A DNA stretch of 64,000 nt from CAYNUJ01 sp964573255 (GTDB taxonomy: Bacteria; Bacteroidota; Ignavibacteria; Ignavibacteriales; Melioribacteraceae). Position 1 is the stretch's first letter, and each line of letters starts with the position of its first letter. Where the stretch lies: positions 1 through 64,000 of the forward strand of contig CAZNJB010000007.1 in the NCBI GenBank assembly GCA_964573255.1, written 5' to 3'. Position numbers and translations under genes: made by a program. The notes under the pieces were generated by a model, which made no database searches, was not told the DNA's origin, and saw only the letters and a list, made by a program, of their open reading frames with translations. Shown here piece by piece: positions 54,302 to 62,426 of the stretch.

Positions 54302-55222
54302 ATGGAAAACAAATCTAAATATGACGACGAATTAAAGTTTAGCGATTTGATAAAACGTCCTTACAGATTGTTTGGATGGTTTTATATCTATATATTCGTA
54401 GTTATTTTAGTAGGCGGAATATTTTACGTTAAACATCTTGATTATGTATCATTTAATGCACAACCTCCAAGGTTAGCTTCTGATACGCTGGAAATACCTA
54501 AAATTCCCATGAAAAAGGGAGGTATTCAATTAGCTGCTAACTTGGACTTAATTCAAAATCCCACACCGGAGTTGATAGCAAAAGGTAAAGAATTATTTAA
54601 GAATACTTGTGCTAGTTGTCACGGTGATAATGGTGATGGAAATGGTCCTGCAGGTTTGAATCTGAATCCAAAACCGAGGAATTTCCATGCAAAAGAAGGC
54701 TGGACTAACGGCAGAAGATTTGCTGATATGTTCAAGACCCTCACTGAAGGAATATTAAAGAACGGTATGGCTGCTTACGAATATATTCCGGCAGACGATC
54801 GTTTCGCTTTAATCCATTTTATACGGACATTTGAAAGTGATTTCCCTGAAATTACCGACGAAGAAGTAAAGGAATTGGAAATTACATATCACTTATTGGA
54901 AGGTCAAAAACAGCCTAATACAATTCCAGTTGAATTGGCAGAAAAGAAAATTGAAGAAGAATTTGCTCCCATCATGGAAAGAGCAAATTTGTTACTGAAA
55001 AATGTTACTTCTAATGAAGAACAGATGAAATTACTTCAGTCTGTTTCTTCTGATCCATTGAAAGTAATTACATCCGTATTGAAAAATAATCTGAATTCAG
55101 ATTACAATAGATTCAAAGATGTTATTTCCAGAGAACAACTTGATTTAGGATTTAATACAAAAGTATTGAGATTATCGGATGAACAAATGAGAAAATTGTT
55201 CGATATTTTCAAGAATTCATAA
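54302..55222 (+). CDS. Membrane-anchored monoheme cytochrome c
   Basis: A 306-aa protein. Membrane helix about residues 25-45, then a cytochrome c domain with CASCH (C103-H107), a GNGPAG turn and a likely Met ligand in NGMAAYEY. The C-terminal 120 residues (MERANLLLKNVTSNEEQM...) are an unusual, charged, helical extension with no known domain. It may be the ActE-type electron exit of complex III or carry electrons to the oxidase; it lies 8 bp after actF. Confidence 0.85.
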   Translation: MENKSKYDDELKFSDLIKRPYRLFGWFYIYIFVVILVGGIFYVKHLDYVSFNAQPPRLASDTLEIPKIPMKKGGIQLAANLDLIQNPTPELIAKGKELFKNTCASCHGDNGDGNGPAGLNLNPKPRNFHAKEGWTNGRRFADMFKTLTEGILKNGMAAYEYIPADDRFALIHFIRTFESDFPEITDEEVKELEITYHLLEGQKQPNTIPVELAEKKIEEEFAPIMERANLLLKNVTSNEEQMKLLQSVSSDPLKVITSVLKNNLNSDYNRFKDVISREQLDLGFNTKVLRLSDEQMRKLFDIFKNS

Positions 55223-55229
55223 TTATATA

Positions 55230-56012
55230 ATGCTTAAAGTAAAAACATTTAACATATTGTTATTATTATTGTTAGCGGGAATGCTTAATGCTGTTTTTGC
55301 TTCGGGAGATCATCCTGAGGTAGGAGTAGTAGAAAAATTAGGCGTTGAGATTCCGCTAGATGCTGAATTTGTAACATCCGATTATGATACCGTAAAGTTA
55401 AGGGATGTGCTCCGCAAGCCTACACTTTTGGCTTTCGTTTATTATGAGTGTCCCGGAATATGCTCCCCATTGTTGACTGATTTAGCACGTGTTGCCGAAA
55501 AAATAGATTTAACTCCAGGAGAAGATTTTGAAATCATCTCTCTCTCTTTCGACCATCGTGAAACTCCCGAGCTTGCTGCGAAATGGAAAAAGAATTATTT
55601 CGAAGGTATGAAGGGGAAATTTCCCGAGGAAAGTTGGACTTTTTTAACCGGCGATAGTGCAAATATTAAAAAAGTTACCGATGCGGTTGGATTCTATTTT
55701 AAGCCTAGTAAAGACAGTAATTATGTTCACGCTGATTTGGTTTTGAGTATATCTCCTTCGGGTAAAGTATCCCGTTATATTTACGGTATTAAATTCAATA
55801 GATTCGACTTAAAAATGGCTCTCTTGGATGCCGAGGCCGGGAAATCTACTCCTGCGGTATCAAAATTTTTGCAATATTGTTTCAGCTATGATCCCGAAGG
55901 ACGTGCGTATACCTTGAATATAACTCGAATTGCCGGCACAATTATGCTTTTGGGAGTTATTATTTTTGCAAGTTTTTTAATAATTCGGAAAAAAAAGGAT
56001 AAAGGTAATTAA
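55230..56012 (+). CDS. SCO1/SenC copper chaperone
   Basis: A 260-aa exported protein (signal peptide about 1-25) with thioredoxin fold, CPGIC (CxxxC copper ligands) near residue 75 and the His ligand in YVHADLVLS, plus a C-terminal membrane helix. SCO proteins deliver copper to the CuA site of subunit II. Directly followed by the oxidase genes. Confidence 0.93.
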   Translation: MLKVKTFNILLLLLLAGMLNAVFASGDHPEVGVVEKLGVEIPLDAEFVTSDYDTVKLRDVLRKPTLLAFVYYECPGICSPLLTDLARVAEKIDLTPGEDFEIISLSFDHRETPELAAKWKKNYFEGMKGKFPEESWTFLTGDSANIKKVTDAVGFYFKPSKDSNYVHADLVLSISPSGKVSRYIYGIKFNRFDLKMALLDAEAGKSTPAVSKFLQYCFSYDPEGRAYTLNITRIAGTIMLLGVIIFASFLIIRKKKDKGN

Positions 56013-57656
56013 ATGGCTAACGATACTTTAGTCGCTAATAAATCGTTCTTGGAAGAAGGAACCACAAAACGTGCTTCCGGCTTAAAATCTTGGATTTTTA
56101 GTACTGATCATAAAAGGATTGGTATTCTTTATCTTTCTTCGATAATGTTGTTTTTTACTGTTGCGGCTATTCTTGGCATATTAATGCGACTTGAGTTAAT
56201 AGCGCCGGGAAAAACAATTATGGAAGCGCAGACTTATAATAGTCTGTTTACTTTACACGGGACAATAATGATATTCTTATTTATTATTCCCGGTTTACCA
56301 GCTGTATTTGGTAATTTTTTCTTACCTATTCAAATTGGAGCGTCTGATGTTGCATTCCCAAGATTGAATTTACTTTCTTGGTGGATATATATTACAGGTG
56401 CCATATTGGTGCTTGTATCTTTAATTTTACCAGGCGGACCAGTTGATACAGGTTGGACGTTTTATATACCATATAGTATTCGTTCTACATCAAATGTAAT
56501 TCTGCCAGTATTGGGTGCATTCGTACTAGGATTTTCTTCAATGCTGACAGGTATAAATTTCATAACTACAGTTCACCGTATGCGTGCCAAAGGAATGGAT
56601 TGGTTTAAGATGCCGTTGTTTGTTTGGGCACAATATGCTACTTCTTGGATACAAGTGATTGCTACACCTATAATCGCAATTACTATCCTTTTAATTATTT
56701 TTGAAAGAGCATTTGGCGTTGGTATTTTCGATCCTGCATTGGGCGGAGATCCGATTTTGTATCAGCATCTCTTCTGGATTTATTCACACCCTGCAGTTTA
56801 TATTATGATTTTACCTGCGATGGGTGTTGTATCCGAAATATTACCAACATTTGCCCGCAGAACAATATTCGGTTATAAAGCAATTGCAATGTCATCATTA
56901 GCAATAGCTTTTGTTGGCTATCTTGTTTGGGCGCATCATATGTTTACCAGTGGTTTAAGCGATACCGCAGCAATTATATTTTCATTATTGACATTTATCG
57001 TTGCTTTGCCCAGTGGTGTAAAAGTTTTTAACTGGGTTGCTACACTCTATAAAGGATCGATAGACCCTCAACCGCCATTAGTTTGGACTATGGTTTTCAT
57101 AGTTCTTTTTTCAATTGGTGGATTGACAGGGTTGGTTCTGGGTTCTTTAGCTACAGATATTTATTTACATGATACCTATTTTGTTGTTGCACATTTCCAT
57201 TATGTGATGTTTGGTGGAACCGGTACAATGTTCTTTGCAGCTCTGTTCTATTGGTTCCCCAAAATGACAGGTAAAATGTATAATAAAAAGTTAGCTACCT
57301 GGACTGCTTTACTTTATTTTGTGGCATTCAACACATTGTATTTCCCTAAATTCTTATTGGGTTATAGTGGAATGCCAAGGCGTTATTACGATTATTTACC
57401 TCAATTCCAAACATTGCATGAAATATCCACTGTTGGTTCTTGGTTGATGGCTATTGCCTTAACTTTGATATTCGCTAATTTGATTCATGCACTTTTTAAA
57501 GGTAAAAAATCGCCAGAAAATCCTTGGGGTGGAGTGACATTAGAATGGCAGACAAGTTCGCCGCCGCCTTTGTTGAATTTTAATAAAGAAATTGTTGTTA
57601 CTAAAGAACCATATGATTTTAGCCAATTGGAGGAAATGAAGAATGAGTCAAACTGA
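56013..57656 (+). CDS. ctaD: Cytochrome c oxidase subunit I, A2 type
   Basis: A 547-aa, 12-helix heme-copper oxidase core that reduces O2 and pumps protons. Around the CuB site the motif is YSHPAVY (H259, A261), with WAHHMF downstream and HDTYFVVAHFHYV with heme ligands. The usual D-channel Glu in HPEVY is absent; YSHPxV is the mark of A2-type oxidases as in Rhodothermus. It overlaps the subunit III gene by 14 bp. Confidence 0.95.
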   Translation: MANDTLVANKSFLEEGTTKRASGLKSWIFSTDHKRIGILYLSSIMLFFTVAAILGILMRLELIAPGKTIMEAQTYNSLFTLHGTIMIFLFIIPGLPAVFGNFFLPIQIGASDVAFPRLNLLSWWIYITGAILVLVSLILPGGPVDTGWTFYIPYSIRSTSNVILPVLGAFVLGFSSMLTGINFITTVHRMRAKGMDWFKMPLFVWAQYATSWIQVIATPIIAITILLIIFERAFGVGIFDPALGGDPILYQHLFWIYSHPAVYIMILPAMGVVSEILPTFARRTIFGYKAIAMSSLAIAFVGYLVWAHHMFTSGLSDTAAIIFSLLTFIVALPSGVKVFNWVATLYKGSIDPQPPLVWTMVFIVLFSIGGLTGLVLGSLATDIYLHDTYFVVAHFHYVMFGGTGTMFFAALFYWFPKMTGKMYNKKLATWTALLYFVAFNTLYFPKFLLGYSGMPRRYYDYLPQFQTLHEISTVGSWLMAIALTLIFANLIHALFKGKKSPENPWGGVTLEWQTSSPPPLLNFNKEIVVTKEPYDFSQLEEMKNESN

Positions 57657-58275
57657 TTCCGCCAAAGTTCTTCAACACAATATCGTTCACCGTGATGATG
57701 TTGGCGCTCGTTTAGGAATGTGGTTGTTCCTATTTACCGAAGTGCTTTTATTTGGCGGCATGTTCTTGGTTTATGCCGTATACAGATTCAAATTTTCAGA
57801 ACAATTTAAAATTGCCGGAATGGAGCTTGATACAGCAATCGGTACGGCAAATACTATCATTCTGCTTACTAGTAGTTTGACTGTTGTGCTCAGTATTGCT
57901 GCGCTTCAGAAGGGGAATAAATTCCTTGCCGGTTTATTTTTAATTCTTACTGAAGTTTTCGGACTTTTATTTATGATAAATAAATATTATGAATGGAGTC
58001 ATAAATTTCACGTAGGAATATTTCCAGGATCGCAAGATTTATTGAATAAACCAAACGGAGAGATTCTCTTCTTCGGGTTATATTTTGTTATGACCGGTCT
58101 GCATGGTCTTCATGTTCTGATCGGAATGATTGTCTTTGCCTTTATTTTTGTATTTATGGTTAGGGGCAAGATAACAAGTGATAATTATGTTAAATTAGAG
58201 AACGCCGGATTATATTGGCACTTAGTCGATTTGATCTGGATTTTCCTATTCCCGTTATTCTATTTAATTCAATAG
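57643..58275 (+). CDS. ctaE: Cytochrome c oxidase subunit III
   Basis: A 210-aa protein with five helices, short for the family as usual in caa3-type oxidases. It has GARLGMWLFLFTEVLLFGGMF at the start and FVMTGLHGLHVLIG near residue 145, and ends HLVDLIWIFLFPLFYL. It overlaps subunit I by 14 bp. Confidence 0.93.
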   Translation: MSQTDSAKVLQHNIVHRDDVGARLGMWLFLFTEVLLFGGMFLVYAVYRFKFSEQFKIAGMELDTAIGTANTIILLTSSLTVVLSIAALQKGNKFLAGLFLILTEVFGLLFMINKYYEWSHKFHVGIFPGSQDLLNKPNGEILFFGLYFVMTGLHGLHVLIGMIVFAFIFVFMVRGKITSDNYVKLENAGLYWHLVDLIWIFLFPLFYLIQ

Positions 58276-58282
58276 GTTGAAA

Positions 58283-58579
58283 ATGGAAAAAGTAAAACAA
58301 AATCATAGTGATAAGCACCCTAGTTACGGTACATATGTTTTTGTATGGTTGGGTTTAGTTGCCCTTACAGCAATTACGGTTTCTGTTGCCGGAATGAATT
58401 TGGGCAATATCACTCTTTTAGTTGCTTTATTTATAGCCGCGATAAAATCTTCTTTGGTCATAAATATATTTATGCATATAAAATACGAAGAATTTTTATT
58501 CAAACTATTTTTATTAGTTAGCGGCGCCACTTTATTAGTAATTTTTCTATTAACATTTATGGATTACACTAATCGTTGA
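58283..58579 (+). CDS. ctaF: Cytochrome c oxidase subunit IV, prokaryotic type
   Basis: A 98-aa protein with three hydrophobic helices; VWLGLVALTAITVSVAGMNLG and IAAIKSSLVINIFMHIKYE fit the small prokaryotic subunit IV family. The ATG at 58283 is seven bases after an AGG; an in-frame TTG at 58277 is too close. Confidence 0.85.
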   Translation: MEKVKQNHSDKHPSYGTYVFVWLGLVALTAITVSVAGMNLGNITLLVALFIAAIKSSLVINIFMHIKYEEFLFKLFLLVSGATLLVIFLLTFMDYTNR

Positions 58580-58589
58580 GGATTGATTT

Positions 58590-59207
58590 ATGTTTCCAGG
58601 TCCTTCAAATACAGTTGAAGCCGTTGATTCAGTGATGTTTTATATCATCTCAATTTCAGTTGTACTGTTATTGGGAGTAACTTTTACGATGATATACTTT
58701 GTATTCAAGTATAATCGTAAAAAAGGTCATAAACCGAAAGATATTCACGGAAGTGTTATTCTTGAAACTATATGGATAGCAATTCCGACACTATTAGTCC
58801 TTTCCATGTTTTATTACGGATATATGGGATTTGAAACAATAAGAAATATTCCTGATGATGCATATAGTATTAAAACTACAGCACAAATGTGGAGATGGAA
58901 TTTTGAATATGAAAACGGTTTTTCGACCGATACACTATATGTTCCGGTTTCTACCCCTATTTTATTAGAGATGGAATCGAATGACGTTAACCATTCATTA
59001 TATATTCCTGCATTCAGAATTAAAGAAGATGTGATTGCAGGTAAAACAAATTATCTCAGTTTCACTCCTACCGAAATAGGTAGTTATGATATAGCTTGTG
59101 CAGAATATTGTGGTTTGAAACACTCTATGATGTACACAAAAGTTGTTGTAATGGATAAGGATGAATTCCAAAATTGGTTGAATAGCAAAACGAATGAGAA
59201 TAAATAA
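58590..59207 (+). CDS. ctaC: Cytochrome c oxidase subunit II
   Basis: A 205-aa protein with two membrane helices (about 15-40 and 55-80) and a CuA domain: CAEYCGLKHSMM holds the copper ligands, with SHSLYIPAFR-like NHSLYIPAFRIKED before it. No fused cytochrome c domain is present, unlike the classical caa3 subunit II; the separate cytochromes in the operon may do that job. Unusually it lies after subunits I, III and IV. Confidence 0.93.
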   Translation: MFPGPSNTVEAVDSVMFYIISISVVLLLGVTFTMIYFVFKYNRKKGHKPKDIHGSVILETIWIAIPTLLVLSMFYYGYMGFETIRNIPDDAYSIKTTAQMWRWNFEYENGFSTDTLYVPVSTPILLEMESNDVNHSLYIPAFRIKEDVIAGKTNYLSFTPTEIGSYDIACAEYCGLKHSMMYTKVVVMDKDEFQNWLNSKTNENK

Positions 59208-60072
59208 ATTAAATAATGCCATCAAAATATTATTGGAATTAGGAAAGGTTAGGATTACTTCCTTCGTTGCCGTTTCTACTTCTGTAGGATATTTACTCTA
59301 CAGTGAGGCAATTGAATGGAAAATTATTCCTGCTGCTTTGGGAGTATTTGTTTTGGCATTTGCTTCCTCTGCATTAAACCATTTCCAAGAACGCCATTAT
59401 GATAGTTTGATGGAAAGAACAAAAAACAGACCCATACCTAGCGGAAGGATTTCTTCAGATAAGGTATTGTTGATTTCTCTCTTCCTGTTGATTGTTGGGT
59501 CTTTCATTCTTTTGGTGTTCACCAATAAAACATCTGTTATCTTAGGTTGGATAGCCTTTATTTGGTATAACCTAATTTATACGCCGTTAAAAAGGAGATA
59601 TGCTATGGCAGTTGTCCCCGGTTCTGTTATTGGCGCTTTACCGCCGGTTATAGGCTGGGTTGCAGCGGGAGGACCACTTAATTCTCCCCAAATAATTGCT
59701 TTGGCATTATTCTTTTTTATCTGGCAAATTCCACATTTCTGGTTACTTCTTTTGATTTATGGAAAGGATTATTCTAAAGCTGGTTTTCCCACTCTTACGG
59801 AAAAATATAGCACAGCACAAATTACAAGAATGACTTTTTCATGGATCGCAGGGTTATCAACCAGTTGCTTGTTAATTCCATTTTTTGGAATTTCGCAGAA
59901 TATAATAACTACATTGATGCTCCTTTTGATAGGTGCAACTTTAGTGGTTTATTCGCGTAAAATATTAAATAGTTTAAGCGGAGTAAAACTTTACCGTAAG
60001 GCTTTTATATACGTTAATTTATATGTTTTAGCCGCAATTTCAATTTTGACAATTGACGCTCTGATATTTTAA
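59194..60072 (+). CDS. ctaB: Protoheme IX farnesyltransferase (heme O synthase)
   Basis: A 292-aa UbiA-type membrane enzyme that adds farnesyl to heme B for heme O/A oxidases. The signature ERHYDSLMERTKNRPIPSGRIS matches NxxxDxxxD-type motifs, with YTPLKRR later. About eight helices. It overlaps subunit II by 14 bp. No ctaA (heme A synthase) is in the window. Confidence 0.92.
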   Translation: MRINKLNNAIKILLELGKVRITSFVAVSTSVGYLLYSEAIEWKIIPAALGVFVLAFASSALNHFQERHYDSLMERTKNRPIPSGRISSDKVLLISLFLLIVGSFILLVFTNKTSVILGWIAFIWYNLIYTPLKRRYAMAVVPGSVIGALPPVIGWVAAGGPLNSPQIIALALFFFIWQIPHFWLLLLIYGKDYSKAGFPTLTEKYSTAQITRMTFSWIAGLSTSCLLIPFFGISQNIITTLMLLLIGATLVVYSRKILNSLSGVKLYRKAFIYVNLYVLAAISILTIDALIF

Positions 60073-60091
60073 AATTTAAGGGTTATTGAGA

Positions 60092-61420
60092 ATGAATTTT
60101 TTGGAAAATATTGCACTACCACAATCGGCTCATCATATTGAACTTCTGTATGGGCTGTTGATATTAACATTTATTTTATTCATTCCTTATCTTGCTCTTG
60201 TTAACGGAGCTTTATTTTATTCGCTCTATTTCAATAGGAAAGGGAACAAAACAGGCGAAGATAAATATTTTAGTATCGCAAAAAGAATTATTGATTTGGT
60301 TACGTTCAACAAAAGTATGAGTTTTGCTGTTGGCGTAATTCCGTTGCTGAGCATAATTTTTTCTTACGCACAGCTTTTGCAGGGAACCAATTCCGGTGTG
60401 CCCGAATACCTTCTTTTTGCACTAATTTCTCTTTTATTATCGCTTATTTCGTTATATACGTTCAAATATTCTTTCCATTTGAAAGGATTATTAGATAATC
60501 TTACTAACGAAGATTTAGAAGCGGAGAAATATAAAGCAGGAGTGCAAACATTATTTAACAAAACAGGCAGATACTCCCTTTTATTTACAATATTAACCGC
60601 TTGGATATTTATCGGTGCGGTTACTATGGCGCGTCAAGCTTCGTTATGGGATAACAATTTTATTGAACTCTTGTTCTCATTAAAATCAATTGTCAATCTT
60701 TTTGGATTTTTCTTTTTATCAATATTCATTACTTCTGTTGTTTCATTTTATGTTTACTTCAAACCGAATTCTGAATTTGTACTCGGAGAAGAAGAAAGCA
60801 ATTTACTCAAAAGCGTAAGCTTAAAAGGTGCTTTAACATCATTAGTTATATTGCCTGCATTCATTTTATTCGATCTACTGTTGACCTCCTCTGAGGCATT
60901 AAACGGCAATTTATTTGTGTTCTCATTGTTTGCCGTTATCGCCCTCATATTTATAGGTAATTTTGTTTACCTTATGATCAAAAACGAATCGACCGATTAT
61001 GTAACTTCAGTTCTATTTTTAAGTTTGATCTTTATTATTTTTATGGTTGTTAAAGATCAATCGGCATTCGAAACGAGTACAAAATATCAATACGTGCAAT
61101 TAGCATCCTCTTTTGAAAATTATAAAGTTGATTTACAAAAACAATACGGTGCTTTTAAGGAAGCAGCAATAAGCGGTGAAGATATCTTTAACGGCCGTTG
61201 TGTTGCTTGTCATTCATTCGATAAAAAAGTGGTGGGTCCAGCTTACAATACAGTATTAGGCAAATATGACGGCAAAATTGATCAGCTTGTAAACTTCATA
61301 ATGAATCCGGTAAAAATCAATCCTGATTTTCCGAATATGCCTAATCAAGGTTTAAAACCGAATGAAGCAAAAGCTGTTGCCGAATATATACTTTCTGTAT
61401 ATAAGCAGAATAATCCCTAA
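60092..61420 (+). CDS. Polytopic membrane protein with C-terminal cytochrome c domain
   Basis: A 442-aa protein. Residues about 15-340 hold eight or so hydrophobic helices. The C-terminal domain (about 355-440) is a class I cytochrome c with CVACH (C370-H374) and a Met ligand in FPNMPNQ. I do not recognise the membrane part; His pairs near the start (AHHIELLYG) might bind heme. As the last gene of the respiratory operon it may pass electrons between complex III and the oxidase or act in assembly. The ATG at 60092 is preferred to a TTG at 60086. Confidence 0.7.
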   Translation: MNFLENIALPQSAHHIELLYGLLILTFILFIPYLALVNGALFYSLYFNRKGNKTGEDKYFSIAKRIIDLVTFNKSMSFAVGVIPLLSIIFSYAQLLQGTNSGVPEYLLFALISLLLSLISLYTFKYSFHLKGLLDNLTNEDLEAEKYKAGVQTLFNKTGRYSLLFTILTAWIFIGAVTMARQASLWDNNFIELLFSLKSIVNLFGFFFLSIFITSVVSFYVYFKPNSEFVLGEEESNLLKSVSLKGALTSLVILPAFILFDLLLTSSEALNGNLFVFSLFAVIALIFIGNFVYLMIKNESTDYVTSVLFLSLIFIIFMVVKDQSAFETSTKYQYVQLASSFENYKVDLQKQYGAFKEAAISGEDIFNGRCVACHSFDKKVVGPAYNTVLGKYDGKIDQLVNFIMNPVKINPDFPNMPNQGLKPNEAKAVAEYILSVYKQNNP

Positions 61421-61436
61421 TCATTCGATTAAATAA

Positions 61437-62426
61437 ATGAGTTTGTCAAATATTAATAGCGCTGAAGAAGAAGATATTCTTCTCAGCGCTATTTGTCCGA
61501 TTTATAATGAAGTAAATTATATTCATAATGTTCTATCATTCTTCATCTCTTCCGATCCAAAAAATAAAGAACTTATATTGGTAGATGGTGGTTCAACCGA
61601 CGGCACTCTCCAAATTATAAATGAATACGTTAATAAGTACTCTAATATTAGAGTAGTCCATAACGAGAAAAAATTTACTCCTTACGCTTTAAATCTGGGT
61701 ATCAAAGATGCGAAAGGGGAATATATCATTCGCTTGGATGCCCATTCAGAATATAACTCTGATTATTTTTTGAAAATAATCGAATTATTAAAGCAAGGCA
61801 AGGGTGATATTGTTGGTGGACCAATAAGGATGAAATGGAAAACGAAATTTCAAAAGATAGCTGCATTTGTAACTAACTCCAGGTTTGGAATTGGCGGAAG
61901 TATTTGTCACGACGTAAATTATACGGGTTATAGCGATTCTGTCTATTTGGGTGCTATGAAAAGATCGTTGTTTTATGAAATTGGATATTTTGATGAGGAT
62001 TTGATAAAGAATCAGGACGATGAATTTAATTATCGTGCTAATTCTTTTGGCAAAAAAGTTTACCAAGATTCGGATGTTATTTCGTATTACTACCCAAAAG
62101 ATACACTTAAGGATTTAGCGAAACATTATTTTCTATTCGGATATTATAAACCGATTGTTTTGAGGAAGAACAAGTCCGAAGCGAAGTTGAGGCATATTAT
62201 TCCTTCTTTGTTTGTACTTTATTTATTGTCACTTCCTTTTTTAAATACTTTTATATGGAAAATTCCTATTTTAATTTATTTATTACTTTGTTTATATTAT
62301 TCAATTTTATTCGAGGGAAATTTTCTCTCTAAAATAGAAACTTGTTTTACTTATTTAACTGTTCATGTTTCTTACGGAGCAGGATTTATTGTTGGATTAT
62401 TTAATTTGTTAATGAGGAAAAAATAA
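61437..62426 (+). CDS. Glycosyltransferase family 2
   Basis: A 329-aa GT-A enzyme. It has AICPIYNEVNYI, ILVDGGSTDGTLQI, RLDAHSEY and a GGPIRMKWKT motif, with helices at about 255-300, as in membrane-linked GT2 enzymes. The sugar and acceptor are unknown. It is 3' of the cytochrome gene and 5' of a carbamoyltransferase, so it may belong to an exopolysaccharide or glycan cluster going on beyond the window. Confidence 0.85.
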   Translation: MSLSNINSAEEEDILLSAICPIYNEVNYIHNVLSFFISSDPKNKELILVDGGSTDGTLQIINEYVNKYSNIRVVHNEKKFTPYALNLGIKDAKGEYIIRLDAHSEYNSDYFLKIIELLKQGKGDIVGGPIRMKWKTKFQKIAAFVTNSRFGIGGSICHDVNYTGYSDSVYLGAMKRSLFYEIGYFDEDLIKNQDDEFNYRANSFGKKVYQDSDVISYYYPKDTLKDLAKHYFLFGYYKPIVLRKNKSEAKLRHIIPSLFVLYLLSLPFLNTFIWKIPILIYLLLCLYYSILFEGNFLSKIETCFTYLTVHVSYGAGFIVGLFNLLMRKK

